Shown here: positions 44,058-52,090 of the stretch, piece after piece
Numbering within the stretch: position 1 is the first letter of the stretch
How the letters are laid out: the number at the start of each line of letters is the position of its first letter
NCBI GenBank assembly: GCA_021604505.1
Contig: BQJC01000003.1
Coordinates: 62,001-126,000 of the forward strand
DNA length: 64,000 bases
Direction of reading: 5' to 3'
Source: Nitrospinaceae bacterium
GTDB taxonomy: Bacteria > Nitrospinota > Nitrospinia > Nitrospinales > VA-1
Translations under genes and position numbers: made by a program
The notes under the pieces: generated by a model
Seen by the model: only the letters and a program-made list of their open reading frames with translations
Database searches by the model: none
Told to the model about the DNA's origin: nothing

Positions 44058-44642
44058 ATGTCCAGTTTAAAAGGTTTACTTTTCAGTCAATTTGCCAACG
44101 ATGGGTTGAACGATTTGGTTGAGGAAATGCAATCCAAATACCAGCCCAAAAAAGGCCGCCGGTTTCACCACGATAAAATCACTTATGAAGTCAGCCGCCC
44201 CTCACTCAAAGAAAATCAAATCGAGTTCGAGATCAGCTCTAAAATTCCCGAAGACGAAATCGATAGTTCCGATAAAATGAAAACCTATTTTGACGAAATC
44301 AAAAAAATTCTTTCCAGGGGAGAAAGCCAGCCAGCATCCATCGAAATGGAAAACATCGTCTGGGATTCCAAAAAGGAAACCGAAAAGGAAAGAGACTATG
44401 TAAAGCTGGTGTACCGTTATCCTCTCGACAATTTATTTGAAACACAGGAAGTCATGAAGGCAATCGATGGGATATCCGGCGGCGAAAATTTAAATAATAA
44501 TCCCAAGGCTGCCAGCGCCTTCACCTCGCAAGGCAAATTGGTTTTGCAGAGAGTCAGGCAGAACATTCATACACATGGACGGGCCAACCTCGAACAGTTG
44601 ATTGGAGCCAACGACAGTGTCCGGGCAGGTATCAGCAATTAA
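44058..44642 (+). CDS. Conserved hypothetical cytoplasmic protein
   Basis: A 194-aa protein I do not recognise. It has no signal peptide or membrane helix and is rich in Lys, Glu and Ser (KIPEDEIDSSDKMKTYFDEIKKILSRGESQ). The start is well supported by GGAGGAAGG 5 bases before the ATG. The N-terminus has amphipathic helices (LLFSQFANDGLNDLVEEMQSKY), the C-terminus QGKLVLQRVRQNIHTHGRANLEQLIG. It ends 6 bases before a 59-aa membrane protein, so the two are likely one operon. Confidence 0.8.
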   Translation: MSSLKGLLFSQFANDGLNDLVEEMQSKYQPKKGRRFHHDKITYEVSRPSLKENQIEFEISSKIPEDEIDSSDKMKTYFDEIKKILSRGESQPASIEMENIVWDSKKETEKERDYVKLVYRYPLDNLFETQEVMKAIDGISGGENLNNNPKAASAFTSQGKLVLQRVRQNIHTHGRANLEQLIGANDSVRAGISN

Positions 44643-44648
44643 TTCCCC

Positions 44649-44828
44649 ATGCCTCAAATTCTGTACTTTTTAGGCAAAGCCCTCCAACTCCTGGGCTTGT
44701 GCACGATCACCTATGTGGTTTTCCTTTTCTTCACCGACAAGGGCATGGAGCCGCTTCTGTACATGTCTATTTTGGGCATTGCCGAATTTTATCTGGGAAC
44801 CTTTTTTTTGAGTAAGACCGAAAAGTAA
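44649..44828 (+). CDS. Small two-helix membrane protein (59 aa)
   Basis: A 59-residue protein (MPQILYFLGK...FLSKTEK) predicted to form two membrane helices (about 12-28 and 36-53) joined by a short polar turn (TDKGME). It starts 6 bases after the previous stop, which is typical of coupled genes. It looks like many small respiratory-chain accessory proteins, but no family can be named. It precedes the DUF420 protein by about 100 bases, with a palindromic element between. Confidence 0.65.
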   Translation: MPQILYFLGKALQLLGLCTITYVVFLFFTDKGMEPLLYMSILGIAEFYLGTFFLSKTEK

Positions 44829-44843
44829 ATCATCTGAAACCCG

Positions 44844-44910
44844 GAATATAGAAGACAGAATCAAGAATTTAAAAGATTGAGTTTTCTCCTTAATTCTCGA
44901 TTCTATATTC
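44844..44910. repeat. Imperfect palindrome between small membrane gene and DUF420 gene
   Basis: GAATATAGAA (44844-44853) plus TCAAGAATT (44861-44869) pair with AATTCTCGATTCTATATTC (44892-44910), a stem of about 18 pairs with a seven-base bulge and a 22-base loop. Poor in GC and without a T-run right behind it, it is not a standard terminator. It may be a dispersed intergenic repeat. Confidence 0.55.
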
Positions 44911-44931
44911 TCACCTTCCCCCACTGTCATC

Positions 44932-45642
44932 ATGAAAGAAATACTGGAAAAACCCGGTTTCCTGGCATCGTCAGGAACCCTGGGAGCAGATGTCAGTTAC
45001 CTCCTTGCCCTGGTTTTCACCGTGCTGTTTTTGATCGCCTGGGGGTTTGCCAAAAAAGCCCAGGGCACCAGACACCATAAGCTGATCCTGGTTTCCATGG
45101 TCTCCATGGTGGTTTATTTCTGTGCTTATTATTACGCACGGCAGTTGGGGGTATTATCTTTTGAGGGGGAAGAAGGTTTTGGCGGTCCCAGAGAGGTCTA
45201 TGACTCTGTTTTTGTCCCGGTCCTGACCACCCACCTGATATTGGTGACCCTGGGGTTGATCATGGCCTTTTATATGCTGGTCGAAGGGTTTCGGGCCAGT
45301 GAAAAAGTCAACGACGATTTCGTGCTGAAAACGGGCGAGTTGAAGGTCCGAGCGAAAACCTTTAAAATCGTCATGTTCACGATTCTCGGCCTGTGGGCGG
45401 CCAATCAGTTGTTTTTGACTACGGTTCGCCACGCGTCGATAGGAGCCCGCATCGCCTGGGCTATGATATTTGGCACCGTTGCCCTGGTGGTCAGCTTGGA
45501 GAAGCTCATCGAAAAGCTCCTCCCCGACGGCGCCCGGCGTCACCGGATTATGGGACGTGGGACCATGATCATTTATGGGCTCCTCCTTATCACGAGCACT
45601 GCGACGTATCTAATGCTTTACGTGATTTACCCGGCAAAATAA
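44932..45642 (+). CDS. DUF420 membrane protein (CtaM-like)
   Basis: Integral membrane protein of 236 aa with six predicted helices. Family marks of DUF420 are the scattered histidines: TRHHKLILVSMV, TTHLILVTLG and near the C-terminus RHRIMGRGTMIIYGLLLITSTATYLMLY, which matches the closing helix of the family. DUF420/CtaM proteins act with haem-copper oxidases; in Staphylococcus CtaM is needed for maturation of one terminal oxidase. No oxidase subunit is in the window, but three more tiny membrane proteins follow. The start at 44932 is supported by its position; the ribosome site is weak. Confidence 0.85.
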   Translation: MKEILEKPGFLASSGTLGADVSYLLALVFTVLFLIAWGFAKKAQGTRHHKLILVSMVSMVVYFCAYYYARQLGVLSFEGEEGFGGPREVYDSVFVPVLTTHLILVTLGLIMAFYMLVEGFRASEKVNDDFVLKTGELKVRAKTFKIVMFTILGLWAANQLFLTTVRHASIGARIAWAMIFGTVALVVSLEKLIEKLLPDGARRHRIMGRGTMIIYGLLLITSTATYLMLYVIYPAK

Positions 45643-45786
45643 CTTCCTGCAAACCCTTCAAAACGTTTCATTTTGTTGGAATCAAAGGAAGGAAAGATAA
45701 AACGGGAAAGAATCCGAAATTTCTTGAAACATGGGAACTTTTTCTCCTTGACACGTTTGAAATGCCTGTGATAAGTTCCCCGTGGA

Positions 45787-45894
45787 TCAGATAACTTCAA
45801 AGTACATAAGTAGTAAATAAATAGCGGTCAATCCATTGACCCCCAGGCCGATATAAACGATGGTGTCGAAAATTTTTCCGTCTTTGCTGGCCAT
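45787..45894 (-). CDS. Single-helix micro-membrane protein (35 aa)
   Basis: MASKDGKIFDTIVYIGLGVN then GLTAIYLLLMYFEVI, a 35-residue protein with one membrane helix. It has a good ribosome site (GAGGAAAAGC before ATG at 45894) and a clean stop at 45787. It is divergent from the 34-aa gene 121 bases away, with a shared promoter region between. Such proteins resemble small subunits of respiratory complexes, but I cannot assign it. Confidence 0.55.
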   Translation of the reverse strand: MASKDGKIFDTIVYIGLGVNGLTAIYLLLMYFEVI

Positions 45895-46015
45895 GCTTTT
45901 CCTCAAGAATTTATAGTGGTTCGATTGAAATTGATATTCGGAAAAGGTAACATTCGCGATTCAAAACTGTCAAGAATAAACTTAGTAAACAGTTTCTTAA
46001 TACGGAGGGTCATTG

Positions 46016-46120
46016 ATGGATCTTGAAAAATTAAAAGAAAAAGCGGGACCAATTATTTATCTGGGCACGGTAATTTTTTGCTTGTGGTTTTTTTACTGGT
46101 TCGCTTCCGTTTGGCGTTAA
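46016..46120 (+). CDS. Single-helix micro-membrane protein (34 aa)
   Basis: MDLEKLKEKAGPIIYLGTVI followed by FCLWFFYWFASVWR: an amphipathic start and one aromatic, Trp-rich membrane helix ending at the stop. GGAGGG lies 6 bases before the ATG, which supports real translation. It precedes the 59-aa gene at 46175 by 54 bases and both are upstream of a strong terminator, so they form a mini-operon. Confidence 0.6.
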   Translation: MDLEKLKEKAGPIIYLGTVIFCLWFFYWFASVWR

Positions 46121-46174
46121 AAAATAGCGGTTCCACAAAAAACCAGTTAAACCTATCAGGAGAAAACAAGGAAA

Positions 46175-46354
46175 ATGAGCGAAATACAAGAGGAGCAGAA
46201 AAAGTTTATCACCCCCAAGTCGATCATCTGGTTCATCATCGCCATGATCGCGTGTTTCTTCTATTACTTGCTGATCAATATCGGGTTGATGAAAGTCCAG
46301 GGTCTGGACTTCTTTTACCTGTGGACCAGCGGCGGTGGCGGTGGCGGTCACTAA
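46175..46354 (+). CDS. Single-helix membrane protein with Gly-His tail (59 aa)
   Basis: A 59-residue protein: charged start (MSEIQEEQKKFITPKS), a membrane helix (about 17-37), a polar segment (MKVQGLDFFYLWTS) and a C-terminal run of six Gly and a His. AGGAGAAAACAAGGA provides ribosome sites. A strong terminator follows 24 bases later. The combination of one helix and a glycine-rich, histidine-ended tail is unusual; a role in a membrane complex near the DUF420 protein is a guess. Confidence 0.6.
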   Translation: MSEIQEEQKKFITPKSIIWFIIAMIACFFYYLLINIGLMKVQGLDFFYLWTSGGGGGGH

Positions 46355-46377
46355 GGCGACGAAAACGAAAAATCAGT

Positions 46378-46414
46378 AAAAATGACAGGCTGTTTCAGCC
46401 TGTCATTTTTTTTT
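46378..46414 (+). terminator. Rho-independent terminator
   Basis: Stem AATGACAGGCTG (46381-46392) and CAGCCTGTCATT (46396-46407), 12 perfect pairs with a TTT loop, followed by a run of T to 46414. It closes the mini-operon of small membrane proteins. Confidence 0.93.
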
Positions 46415-46484
46415 CCAGTTCAGGGCTTCTGCGCCATCGGACGACCTCTTCAATCACCCCCATTTACACCTGATCCCAAAAACT

Positions 46485-47144
46485 ATGAACGGAGAACCCA
46501 CCTGCAGAGTTTATCTCATCCGTCACGGAGAAACTGCCAACGCCGGCCAGGTCTGTTTCAACGGCCATTTCGACGTGGACATCTCTCCTGCCGGGCGAGA
46601 GCAGTTTCTCTCTATTTCTGAATCCCTAAAAAACGTTTCCATCCACGCTTTTTACAGCAGTGACCTGAAAAGAACCCGGATCTGTGCCGAAATTGTATCC
46701 AAGCCGCATGGCCTGAAACCCACTGCCTTTTCCGAGCTTCGTGAACTGTCTTTTGGGGAATGGGAAGGAATGAGCGTTGCCGAGGTCAACCAGAAATTTC
46801 CCAATCAATTGGAAAACCGGCTGAAAAATATCGAAACGTTCTCCGTGAAGGGCGGCGAAACCTTCCTGCAGCTCCAAGAACGGGTGATCCCAAAATTCGA
46901 GGAAATTGTAGGCGGTCATTCCAATGAAACCATCGTGATTCTGGCACACGGCGGGGTCAACCGAATCATTCTCGGCCACGTCCTGGGGATTCCCATGAGC
47001 AATATCTTTCGTATTCAACAGGAATACGGAGCCATCAACGTCATTCAGTATTATCAAGACAATGGCGTGGCGGAACTCATTGGCGGCACCCACCACCACA
47101 TTCCCGCCCCTCCCGTCGAAGACAAAAAAATAGCCATTCAATAA
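46485..47144 (+). CDS. Histidine phosphatase family protein
   Basis: Cytoplasmic phosphatase of 219 aa (phosphoglycerate-mutase/CobC-type superfamily). The catalytic motif is YLIRHGETANAG (phospho-His near residue 14), with FYSSDLKRTRICAEIVSKPHGL, LRELSFGEWEGM (acid Glu) and the second His in VILAHGGVNRIILGHVLG. Length and FGEWEG suggest an alpha-ribazole phosphatase or broad phosphatase; with two B12-type radical SAM enzymes and a BtuF-like protein elsewhere in the window a B12 role is possible but unproved. It is followed after 15 bases by an ABC ATPase. Confidence 0.88.
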   Translation: MNGEPTCRVYLIRHGETANAGQVCFNGHFDVDISPAGREQFLSISESLKNVSIHAFYSSDLKRTRICAEIVSKPHGLKPTAFSELRELSFGEWEGMSVAEVNQKFPNQLENRLKNIETFSVKGGETFLQLQERVIPKFEEIVGGHSNETIVILAHGGVNRIILGHVLGIPMSNIFRIQQEYGAINVIQYYQDNGVAELIGGTHHHIPAPPVEDKKIAIQ

Positions 47145-47159
47145 GACCCCGGGATCTCC

Positions 47160-47969
47160 ATGAAAAAACAACCCCTGGTCAAAATTCGCAACGCGACCGT
47201 TTACCTGGGCGGCTATAAAATCCTCTCCTCCATCAACTGGACGATGTCGGCCTCCGAAAACTGGGCCGTTGTGGGAAACAACGGCGCCGGTAAAACCACG
47301 TTCATGAAACTGGTGTTCGGTCAGCTCATTCCCCTGCACGGCGGAGACGTGCACTGGTTTGGCAACCCGGAACTCACCCCGCTGGATCAAATTCGGAAAA
47401 AAATCGGGTTCGTTTCGGCAGAATATCAAGAAGATTATCGGTACAACATTTGCGGTTGGGAAGTGGTCGCCTCCGGCCTGTTTTCTTCAATCGGCATCTA
47501 TGAAACGATCTCCTCCAAGCAAAAGCAAACCGCCCTGGAATGGATGGACTTCTTGGGCATCGGACGCCTGGCTCAAACCGGGTTTAAAAAAATGTCCTAT
47601 GGAGAAGCCAGGAGGACGCTTCTGGCTCGGGCTTTGGTCAACCGCCCTTCCCTTCTGATCCTCGATGAACCCTGCACGGGGCTGGATATTCCCACCAAAG
47701 AGGTGTTTCTAAGGACCCTGGAAAAAATATCGGCGACCCAAACACAGGTGGTCTATGTCACCCACCATATCGACGAGATCATGCCCTTCATCACCCACCT
47801 TCTTTATTTAAAAGATGGGAAGATTTTTAACCAGGGCGCCAAAAAGGATATGCTCGCCGATGAAGTATTGTCCGAGGCCCTGGGCTGCCCCGTCACCCTG
47901 AAAAAAAATCAGAACCGTTACTGGATCACAGGAAGCCGCGCCCTTCTTCCGGATCAACCCACAAGTTAG
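47160..47969 (+). CDS. ABC transporter ATP-binding protein (ModF/PhnL-like)
   Basis: ATPase of 269 aa with Walker A VGNNGAGKTTFMK, Q-loop VSAEYQED, signature MSYGEARRTLLARAL (SYGE instead of SGGQ), Walker B LLILDEPCTGLD and switch His YVTHHIDEIMP. The opening (LVKIRNATVYLGGYKILSSINWTM) and the SYGE signature fit the ModF/YnjD-like group of molybdate-related or orphan ATPases. No permease gene is close, so it may act with a distant membrane partner or as a soluble regulator. It lies 15 bases after the phosphatase gene in one operon. Confidence 0.88.
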   Translation: MKKQPLVKIRNATVYLGGYKILSSINWTMSASENWAVVGNNGAGKTTFMKLVFGQLIPLHGGDVHWFGNPELTPLDQIRKKIGFVSAEYQEDYRYNICGWEVVASGLFSSIGIYETISSKQKQTALEWMDFLGIGRLAQTGFKKMSYGEARRTLLARALVNRPSLLILDEPCTGLDIPTKEVFLRTLEKISATQTQVVYVTHHIDEIMPFITHLLYLKDGKIFNQGAKKDMLADEVLSEALGCPVTLKKNQNRYWITGSRALLPDQPTS

Positions 47970-48151
47970 AATCGATACAATCCCAGAACCGGCTACGAAT
48001 CCCGCCGCTTCTTATCTATTCTAGATGCTTGTCAATTTCCGGATAAATAAGGTAAAATCTTTAGTTGCCCCAATAATCCGCCACTGGACGTTAGGCTTGA
48101 GTGTCTTGACGATTTCCGTCTAACGAGGGGAAATTCTTAAACTTTCGGGTG

Positions 48152-48739
48152 ATGCCAATGAGCCCCTATGTGAATGGAATTTTATTATTTTTCGTTCTCG
48201 TGCTTTCAGGACAGGCACAATCCGCTGAAGCTCTCGATGCCCAGGGATGGTTTGAAAAAGGCAATGAACTCAGCGAACAAGGGCAGTTTGAAAAAGCTGT
48301 CGAAGCTTACCGGAAATCGACGGAGTTGAATGATAAATCCCCCGTCGCCTATTACAACCTGGGCATCGCTTACAAAGGTTTACAGGAACTTGAAAAAGCC
48401 GTTGAGGCATTCAAGAAAACCGTGGAACTCGAACCCACCCATATGGACGCCCGCATCAGCCTTGGAAACGTGTATAATCGGCTGAATCAATGGGAAGCCG
48501 CCATCGGTCAGCTCAACATTGTCGTGCACCGGGAAAGAAACAATGCGGAAGCGCATGGAAACCTGGGGTGGGCTTATTATAATTACACACAGGGGCCGCC
48601 CTTCAAACACCTGGTCATCATCAACCTGAAAAAGGCCATTAGCCTGTTCAAAGCTCAAAATATGCCGGAAGCCGCCGAAGCCACGCAAAAGGTTCTTGAT
48701 GAGGCCATTGCCAAATTTGGATACCAAACCATCGGGTGA
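48152..48739 (+). CDS. Exported TPR protein
   Basis: Protein of 195 aa with a signal peptide (cut after GQAQSA) and three to four TPR units: WFEKGNELSEQGQFEKAVEAYRKSTELND, PVAYYNLGIAYKGLQELEKAVEAFKKTVELEP, MDARISLGNVYNRLNQWEAAIGQLNIVVHRE and AEAHGNLGWAYYNY. A short helical tail follows. It is likely a periplasmic scaffold. I use the ATG at 48152; a GTG sits immediately before it and a further ATG at 48158, with no clear ribosome site for any. Confidence 0.85.
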   Translation: MPMSPYVNGILLFFVLVLSGQAQSAEALDAQGWFEKGNELSEQGQFEKAVEAYRKSTELNDKSPVAYYNLGIAYKGLQELEKAVEAFKKTVELEPTHMDARISLGNVYNRLNQWEAAIGQLNIVVHRERNNAEAHGNLGWAYYNYTQGPPFKHLVIINLKKAISLFKAQNMPEAAEATQKVLDEAIAKFGYQTIG

Positions 48740-48778
48740 ACCGTCACCTGTTATCGTTAATTTTTTAGAGAACAAATC

Positions 48779-49057
48779 ATGACCGTTGAAATTGAAATCA
48801 CAGCGACCCGCAATCCCAATTACGTCACCTATTCCATCGATCACGACCTGATTCCTCCGGGAACGGGACTGACCTACCCGAACGCCGAATCCGCAGAATC
48901 GGACCCGCTGGCAAAAGCCCTGTTCGCCATTCCCGGGGTCGAAGCCGTCTGGGTGCTTGGCAACAGCATTCACGTGACCAAAGACGAAAAAATCCGTTGG
49001 CCCCGCATTCAATCCCGGGTGATCGACGCCATTCGGCGCAACACCAACTCCAATTGA
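48779..49057 (+). CDS. Stand-alone Nfu N-terminal domain protein
   Basis: A 92-aa cytoplasmic protein that matches the Nfu_N domain: TRNPNYVTYSIDHDLIPPGTGLTYPNAESAESDPLAKALFAIPGVEAVWVLGNSIHVTKDEKIRWPRI. In Nfu proteins this domain precedes the cluster-binding CxxC domain; here it is alone and has no cysteine, so it should be an adaptor for Fe-S delivery. The CxxC domain is found separately in the NifU-like protein at 4.7-5.5 kb. Forty bases separate it from the TPR gene. Confidence 0.85.
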   Translation: MTVEIEITATRNPNYVTYSIDHDLIPPGTGLTYPNAESAESDPLAKALFAIPGVEAVWVLGNSIHVTKDEKIRWPRIQSRVIDAIRRNTNSN

Positions 49058-49313
49058 CCGGTTTTCCTCCCCTCCATGATTGCAAATTTTTAATAGACCA
49101 AAAGATCAGGACGAACCCCGGGGTGTTCTTCAATAAAGCAGGTTTTGTTGGGATCTTTCAACGGGCATCACAGAAAACGATTAAACCAAAAGGGTTTATG
49201 CGTATGCCCTTGCCGGGAACCCAACGACGATCAATTCTCTGTAAAATTTGGTTTTGCAGGATAAATTTAGTGGCTTAAAATGCTGAAGTCGCAAATTTTA
49301 CTGAGGACGAGCT

Positions 49314-49607
49314 ATGGGGATCGTACTTAAAGCCGACTTTAAAACCAAACTGAATTCCAAACTTTCGAAATTCAATCCCAAAAATCCCAAAGAAGAGTAC
49401 CACGCGGAAATATTTTCCGAGCTTTTCTGGTTCCCGCAATTTAAGGCCCACGTCGCGGCCTATCTGGAAAGAAATTATTGTGTGGTGGTCAACGACGAAG
49501 ACCATCCGGAACCAGAATCATTGCTGGAGATTCTTAAACCTGAAGAAGTCCGGATGCTGAATGAGTGGATCATCAACCGGCACAACAAACCTTCGGTCGT
49601 GAAGTAA
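49314..49607 (+). CDS. Conserved hypothetical small protein
   Basis: A 97-aa protein of unknown family with a basic start (GIVLKADFKTKLNSKLSKFNPKNPKEE) and an acidic, helical remainder (ESLLEILKPEEVRMLNEWIINRHNKP). No membrane helix or signal. GAGG precedes the ATG, supporting the start. It is convergent with the ExbD gene. Confidence 0.75.
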   Translation: MGIVLKADFKTKLNSKLSKFNPKNPKEEYHAEIFSELFWFPQFKAHVAAYLERNYCVVVNDEDHPEPESLLEILKPEEVRMLNEWIINRHNKPSVVK

Positions 49608-49641
49608 GAAAACCGCGCTTTCCATTCACGCCTGAATCCCG

Positions 49642-50049
49642 TTATTTAACCGCAACGCTGATATCGGGCACTCCGGAGCTCTGCAAAATTCCCATCACCT
49701 TGATGACATTTCCATAAGGAAGGTTTTTATCCGCCCGAATGATGGCGGTTCTTTTCTCTTCTCCTGAGGATTTGCCCTTAAGTTCGCCGATCATTTTTTC
49801 AAGAGTGATCAGAGTCGCTTTTCTCCCATTGAAGAAAATCTGTTTATCCGCGGTCATTTCAATTTCCAGGGTCTTGGTGGATTCATCCAGAGTGGAGGAC
49901 TTTGAAGATGGCAGGGTGAGGTCCATGCGCCGGTTAAAATCGACAAATACCGTTGAGACCATAAAGAAAATCAGCAGGAGAAACACCACATCGATCATGG
50001 GGGTCATTTCCATGCCAAAATTTTCTTCTTCTTCTTTTCTAAAGCGCAT
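49642..50049 (-). CDS. exbD: ExbD/TolR family biopolymer transport protein
   Basis: Inner-membrane protein of 135 aa with one N-terminal helix. The family motif with the proton-carrying Asp is MEMTPMIDVVFLLLIFFMVSTVF, followed by a periplasmic TolR-like domain (ADKQIFFNGRKATLITLEKMIGEL, AIIRADKNLPYGNVIKVMGILQSSGVPDISVAV). It works with ExbB to use the proton motive force for TonB-type outer-membrane transport or similar tasks. No tonB or tolA lies in the window. ExbB is upstream in the same direction, 79 bases away. Confidence 0.93.
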   Translation of the reverse strand: MRFRKEEEENFGMEMTPMIDVVFLLLIFFMVSTVFVDFNRRMDLTLPSSKSSTLDESTKTLEIEMTADKQIFFNGRKATLITLEKMIGELKGKSSGEEKRTAIIRADKNLPYGNVIKVMGILQSSGVPDISVAVK

Positions 50050-50127
50050 AATGTTTTAAAAGTCCGTCCAGCAGCGAACCGGCGGAATATCCTGTTTAAA
50101 TAAAAATTTCATTCCTGATGGCCCAAC

Positions 50128-50901
50128 TTAAAGCGTCGCACGGACCTCCTTGGGGGATTTTTTGGGAGCTCCAAGATCTTTTTCTTGAGCCTTTTTCTCC
50201 CGCACCTCTTCGTAAGAAAGTTCTTCGATCAGCTGAAAGGAGATTTCCTCCATTTCAAAAACATAGCGGTCAATTTTCCCGCGGAAATAATGATAGAGCG
50301 CCAGAGCGGGAATACCCACAACCATTCCAGCGGCGGTCGTTATCAAAGCTTCGGAAATGCCGCTGGCCACAAGCCCAGGGTTTCCCGTGCCGCTTTGGGA
50401 TATGACGTTAAACGCTTTGATCATTCCAAATACCGTCCCCAGCAATCCCATCATCGGAGTGATATTGGCAACGGCTCCAAGAACTCTAAGGTTTGAATTC
50501 ATCAAAGAAGCCTCATGCTGACCGGCTCCTTCTATCGCCCGTTCGATTTCGTCCAGTTTCCCCCCAAACCGCAACAACCCCGTTTTCAGGATTCGCGCCA
50601 AAGCCGTGTCATGAGAGTTGCACAACTGCAACCCCAGATGAACGTCTTTCCAGTTCCAATGATTGCGAACGTTTTTCAAAAACTCGGTGTTGATGATATT
50701 CTTTTTTCTTAAATTGTAAGCCCTTTCAATCCCGATCCCAACGATCAGAATGGAGCAAAAAAGGATGGGGTACATCATGAATCCGCCCTTTTCGATAAGA
50801 GACAAAATTTCCCATCCATTGGATACCGGGCGTTCGGCGGCCTGAACTATCTCGGGAAGGATAAAAAAAACAATTCCGGGAACCAGGTAGAATTTTCTCA
50901 T
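50128..50901 (-). CDS. exbB: ExbB/TolQ/MotA family proton channel protein
   Basis: Inner-membrane protein of 257 aa with three main helices after an extra N-terminal hydrophobic/signal-like segment (MRKFYLVPGIVFFILPEIVQA). The channel part has EKGGFMMYPILFCSILIVGIGIERAYNLR, then LRVLGAVANITPMMGLLGTVFGMIKAFN and ISEALITTAAGMVVGIPALALYHYFRGKID, which contain the conserved small and Thr residues. The C-terminus is a charged coiled tail. The ATG at 50901 is used; another at 50913 is possible. It forms a pair with exbD downstream. Confidence 0.92.
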   Translation of the reverse strand: MRKFYLVPGIVFFILPEIVQAAERPVSNGWEILSLIEKGGFMMYPILFCSILIVGIGIERAYNLRKKNIINTEFLKNVRNHWNWKDVHLGLQLCNSHDTALARILKTGLLRFGGKLDEIERAIEGAGQHEASLMNSNLRVLGAVANITPMMGLLGTVFGMIKAFNVISQSGTGNPGLVASGISEALITTAAGMVVGIPALALYHYFRGKIDRYVFEMEEISFQLIEELSYEEVREKKAQEKDLGAPKKSPKEVRATL

Positions 50902-50913
50902 GAAAAAAAGCAT

Positions 50914-51316
50914 CTATAAAAATAAGGAAATTTGGATTGCAGGAGGCCAGAAATCGTTTCGGCCAAGTGAAGTATAAAATAAGGGCCTAACTTTTATAGC
51001 ATGAAAAAAACGCTCCTGGCAAGCCGCAATGCTGGGCCCAGCTTTTTAAACCCTTTTAAAATCAACTATTCTATTATATATTAAGGATAATCTTGAAATC
51101 TGGTTTTATGGAGAATACCCTTAGGAATACCGAGGCAGAATCGTTTACATCAACAAAGGCCGGGGCTTTCCAGCCTGCCGGGACGAAATGAGATGCTCTT
51201 CTTCCCAAATTCCATGTCCTTTCTTTTTCATTCCCGGAATGACCCGCTATGCGAATGACATGATTCCCCCATTTTTCCTGAAAAACTTATTTACCTGTTC
51301 TTTAATCATTCAGACC
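50914..51316. other. Spacer between exbB and the BamD-like gene
   Basis: About 400 bases holding the divergent promoters. GCTGGGCCCAGCTTTTT near 51030 is a short GC hairpin with T-run, weak as a terminator. A 27-codon frame (ATG at 51001) encodes nothing recognisable. No other feature seen. Confidence 0.35.
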
Positions 51317-52081
51317 ATGCATGGATCTCGCGATCAAAAGATTTTGAAATTTCTCTTCCTCGTGCTGATATCTGCGATCTGGCTCGCAGGCTGCACGACC
51401 ATTAAAAAAAAGGACAACCTGTCCCCCAGCGAACTCATTTCGAAGGGAAAACGGGAAGTCGAACTCAAGGATTATGACAAAGCGGAAGCGTCTTTCAAAC
51501 AGGTTCTGGAGGATTACCCGGATAGTAGAGAGCGGGTACCGGCTCTTTTACATCTGGCCAACACTCATTTTTTGGACCGTGAATATGAAGAAGCCAAATT
51601 TCACTACAAAAAATTTATCGAGTTGTATCCCGCCCATAAATGGGTAGACCGCGCGCATTACTTTAAATCCATGTGCGATTTTAGACTTATCGAAATCGCC
51701 ACACGGGATCAAACCAACACGCACGCGGCGCTGGAAGGATTTGAAGACTTTATGAAAAAGTTTCCCAAAAGCCCGTTCTATCCCAAAGCCGTCAAAAGAA
51801 GAGATGAGACGCTCCAGACCCTGGCACAAAGCGTGTTTGAAATTGGCAAGTTTTATTTTCGGACCGGCGCGTATCAATCCGCCATTCAGAGGCTCGAAAA
51901 CGTGCGCAAAGATTACCCCGTTCAGGGGTTTGCCGACGAAGCCATCTTCCTGATCGCGGAATCTTATTACAAAGAAGAAAATTACGGTAAGGCCAAAGAC
52001 ACATACAAAGAACTTTTAACCAAATACCCCAAAAGCGATTTTTCAGAAGATGCGCGAATCCGACTCAAGGCGCTGCGCTAA
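51317..52081 (+). CDS. bamD: Outer-membrane assembly lipoprotein, BamD/YfiO-like
   Basis: Lipoprotein of 254 aa: signal peptide with lipobox ISAIWLAGC, then five TPR-like units in the BamD arrangement (SELISKGKREVELKDYDKAEASFKQVLEDYPDSRERVPALLHLANTHF, YEEAKFHYKKFIELYPAHKWVDRAHYFKSMCDFRLIE, then the QT...A.EGFEDFMKKFPKSPF repeat). The YxxK...FI.LYP pattern and overall length match BamD, which with BamA inserts barrels into the outer membrane. The longer frame to 51188 is rejected because the signal peptide begins at 51317. The sigma-factor gene starts 9 bases later. Confidence 0.87.
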   Translation: MHGSRDQKILKFLFLVLISAIWLAGCTTIKKKDNLSPSELISKGKREVELKDYDKAEASFKQVLEDYPDSRERVPALLHLANTHFLDREYEEAKFHYKKFIELYPAHKWVDRAHYFKSMCDFRLIEIATRDQTNTHAALEGFEDFMKKFPKSPFYPKAVKRRDETLQTLAQSVFEIGKFYFRTGAYQSAIQRLENVRKDYPVQGFADEAIFLIAESYYKEENYGKAKDTYKELLTKYPKSDFSEDARIRLKALR

Positions 52082-52090
52082 CTCATTGAC

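Noticed and set aside
51001-51084. 27-codon leader-like frame (MKKTLLASRNAG...)
   Set aside because: No regulatory codon run, ribosome site or following attenuator that would make it a leader peptide.
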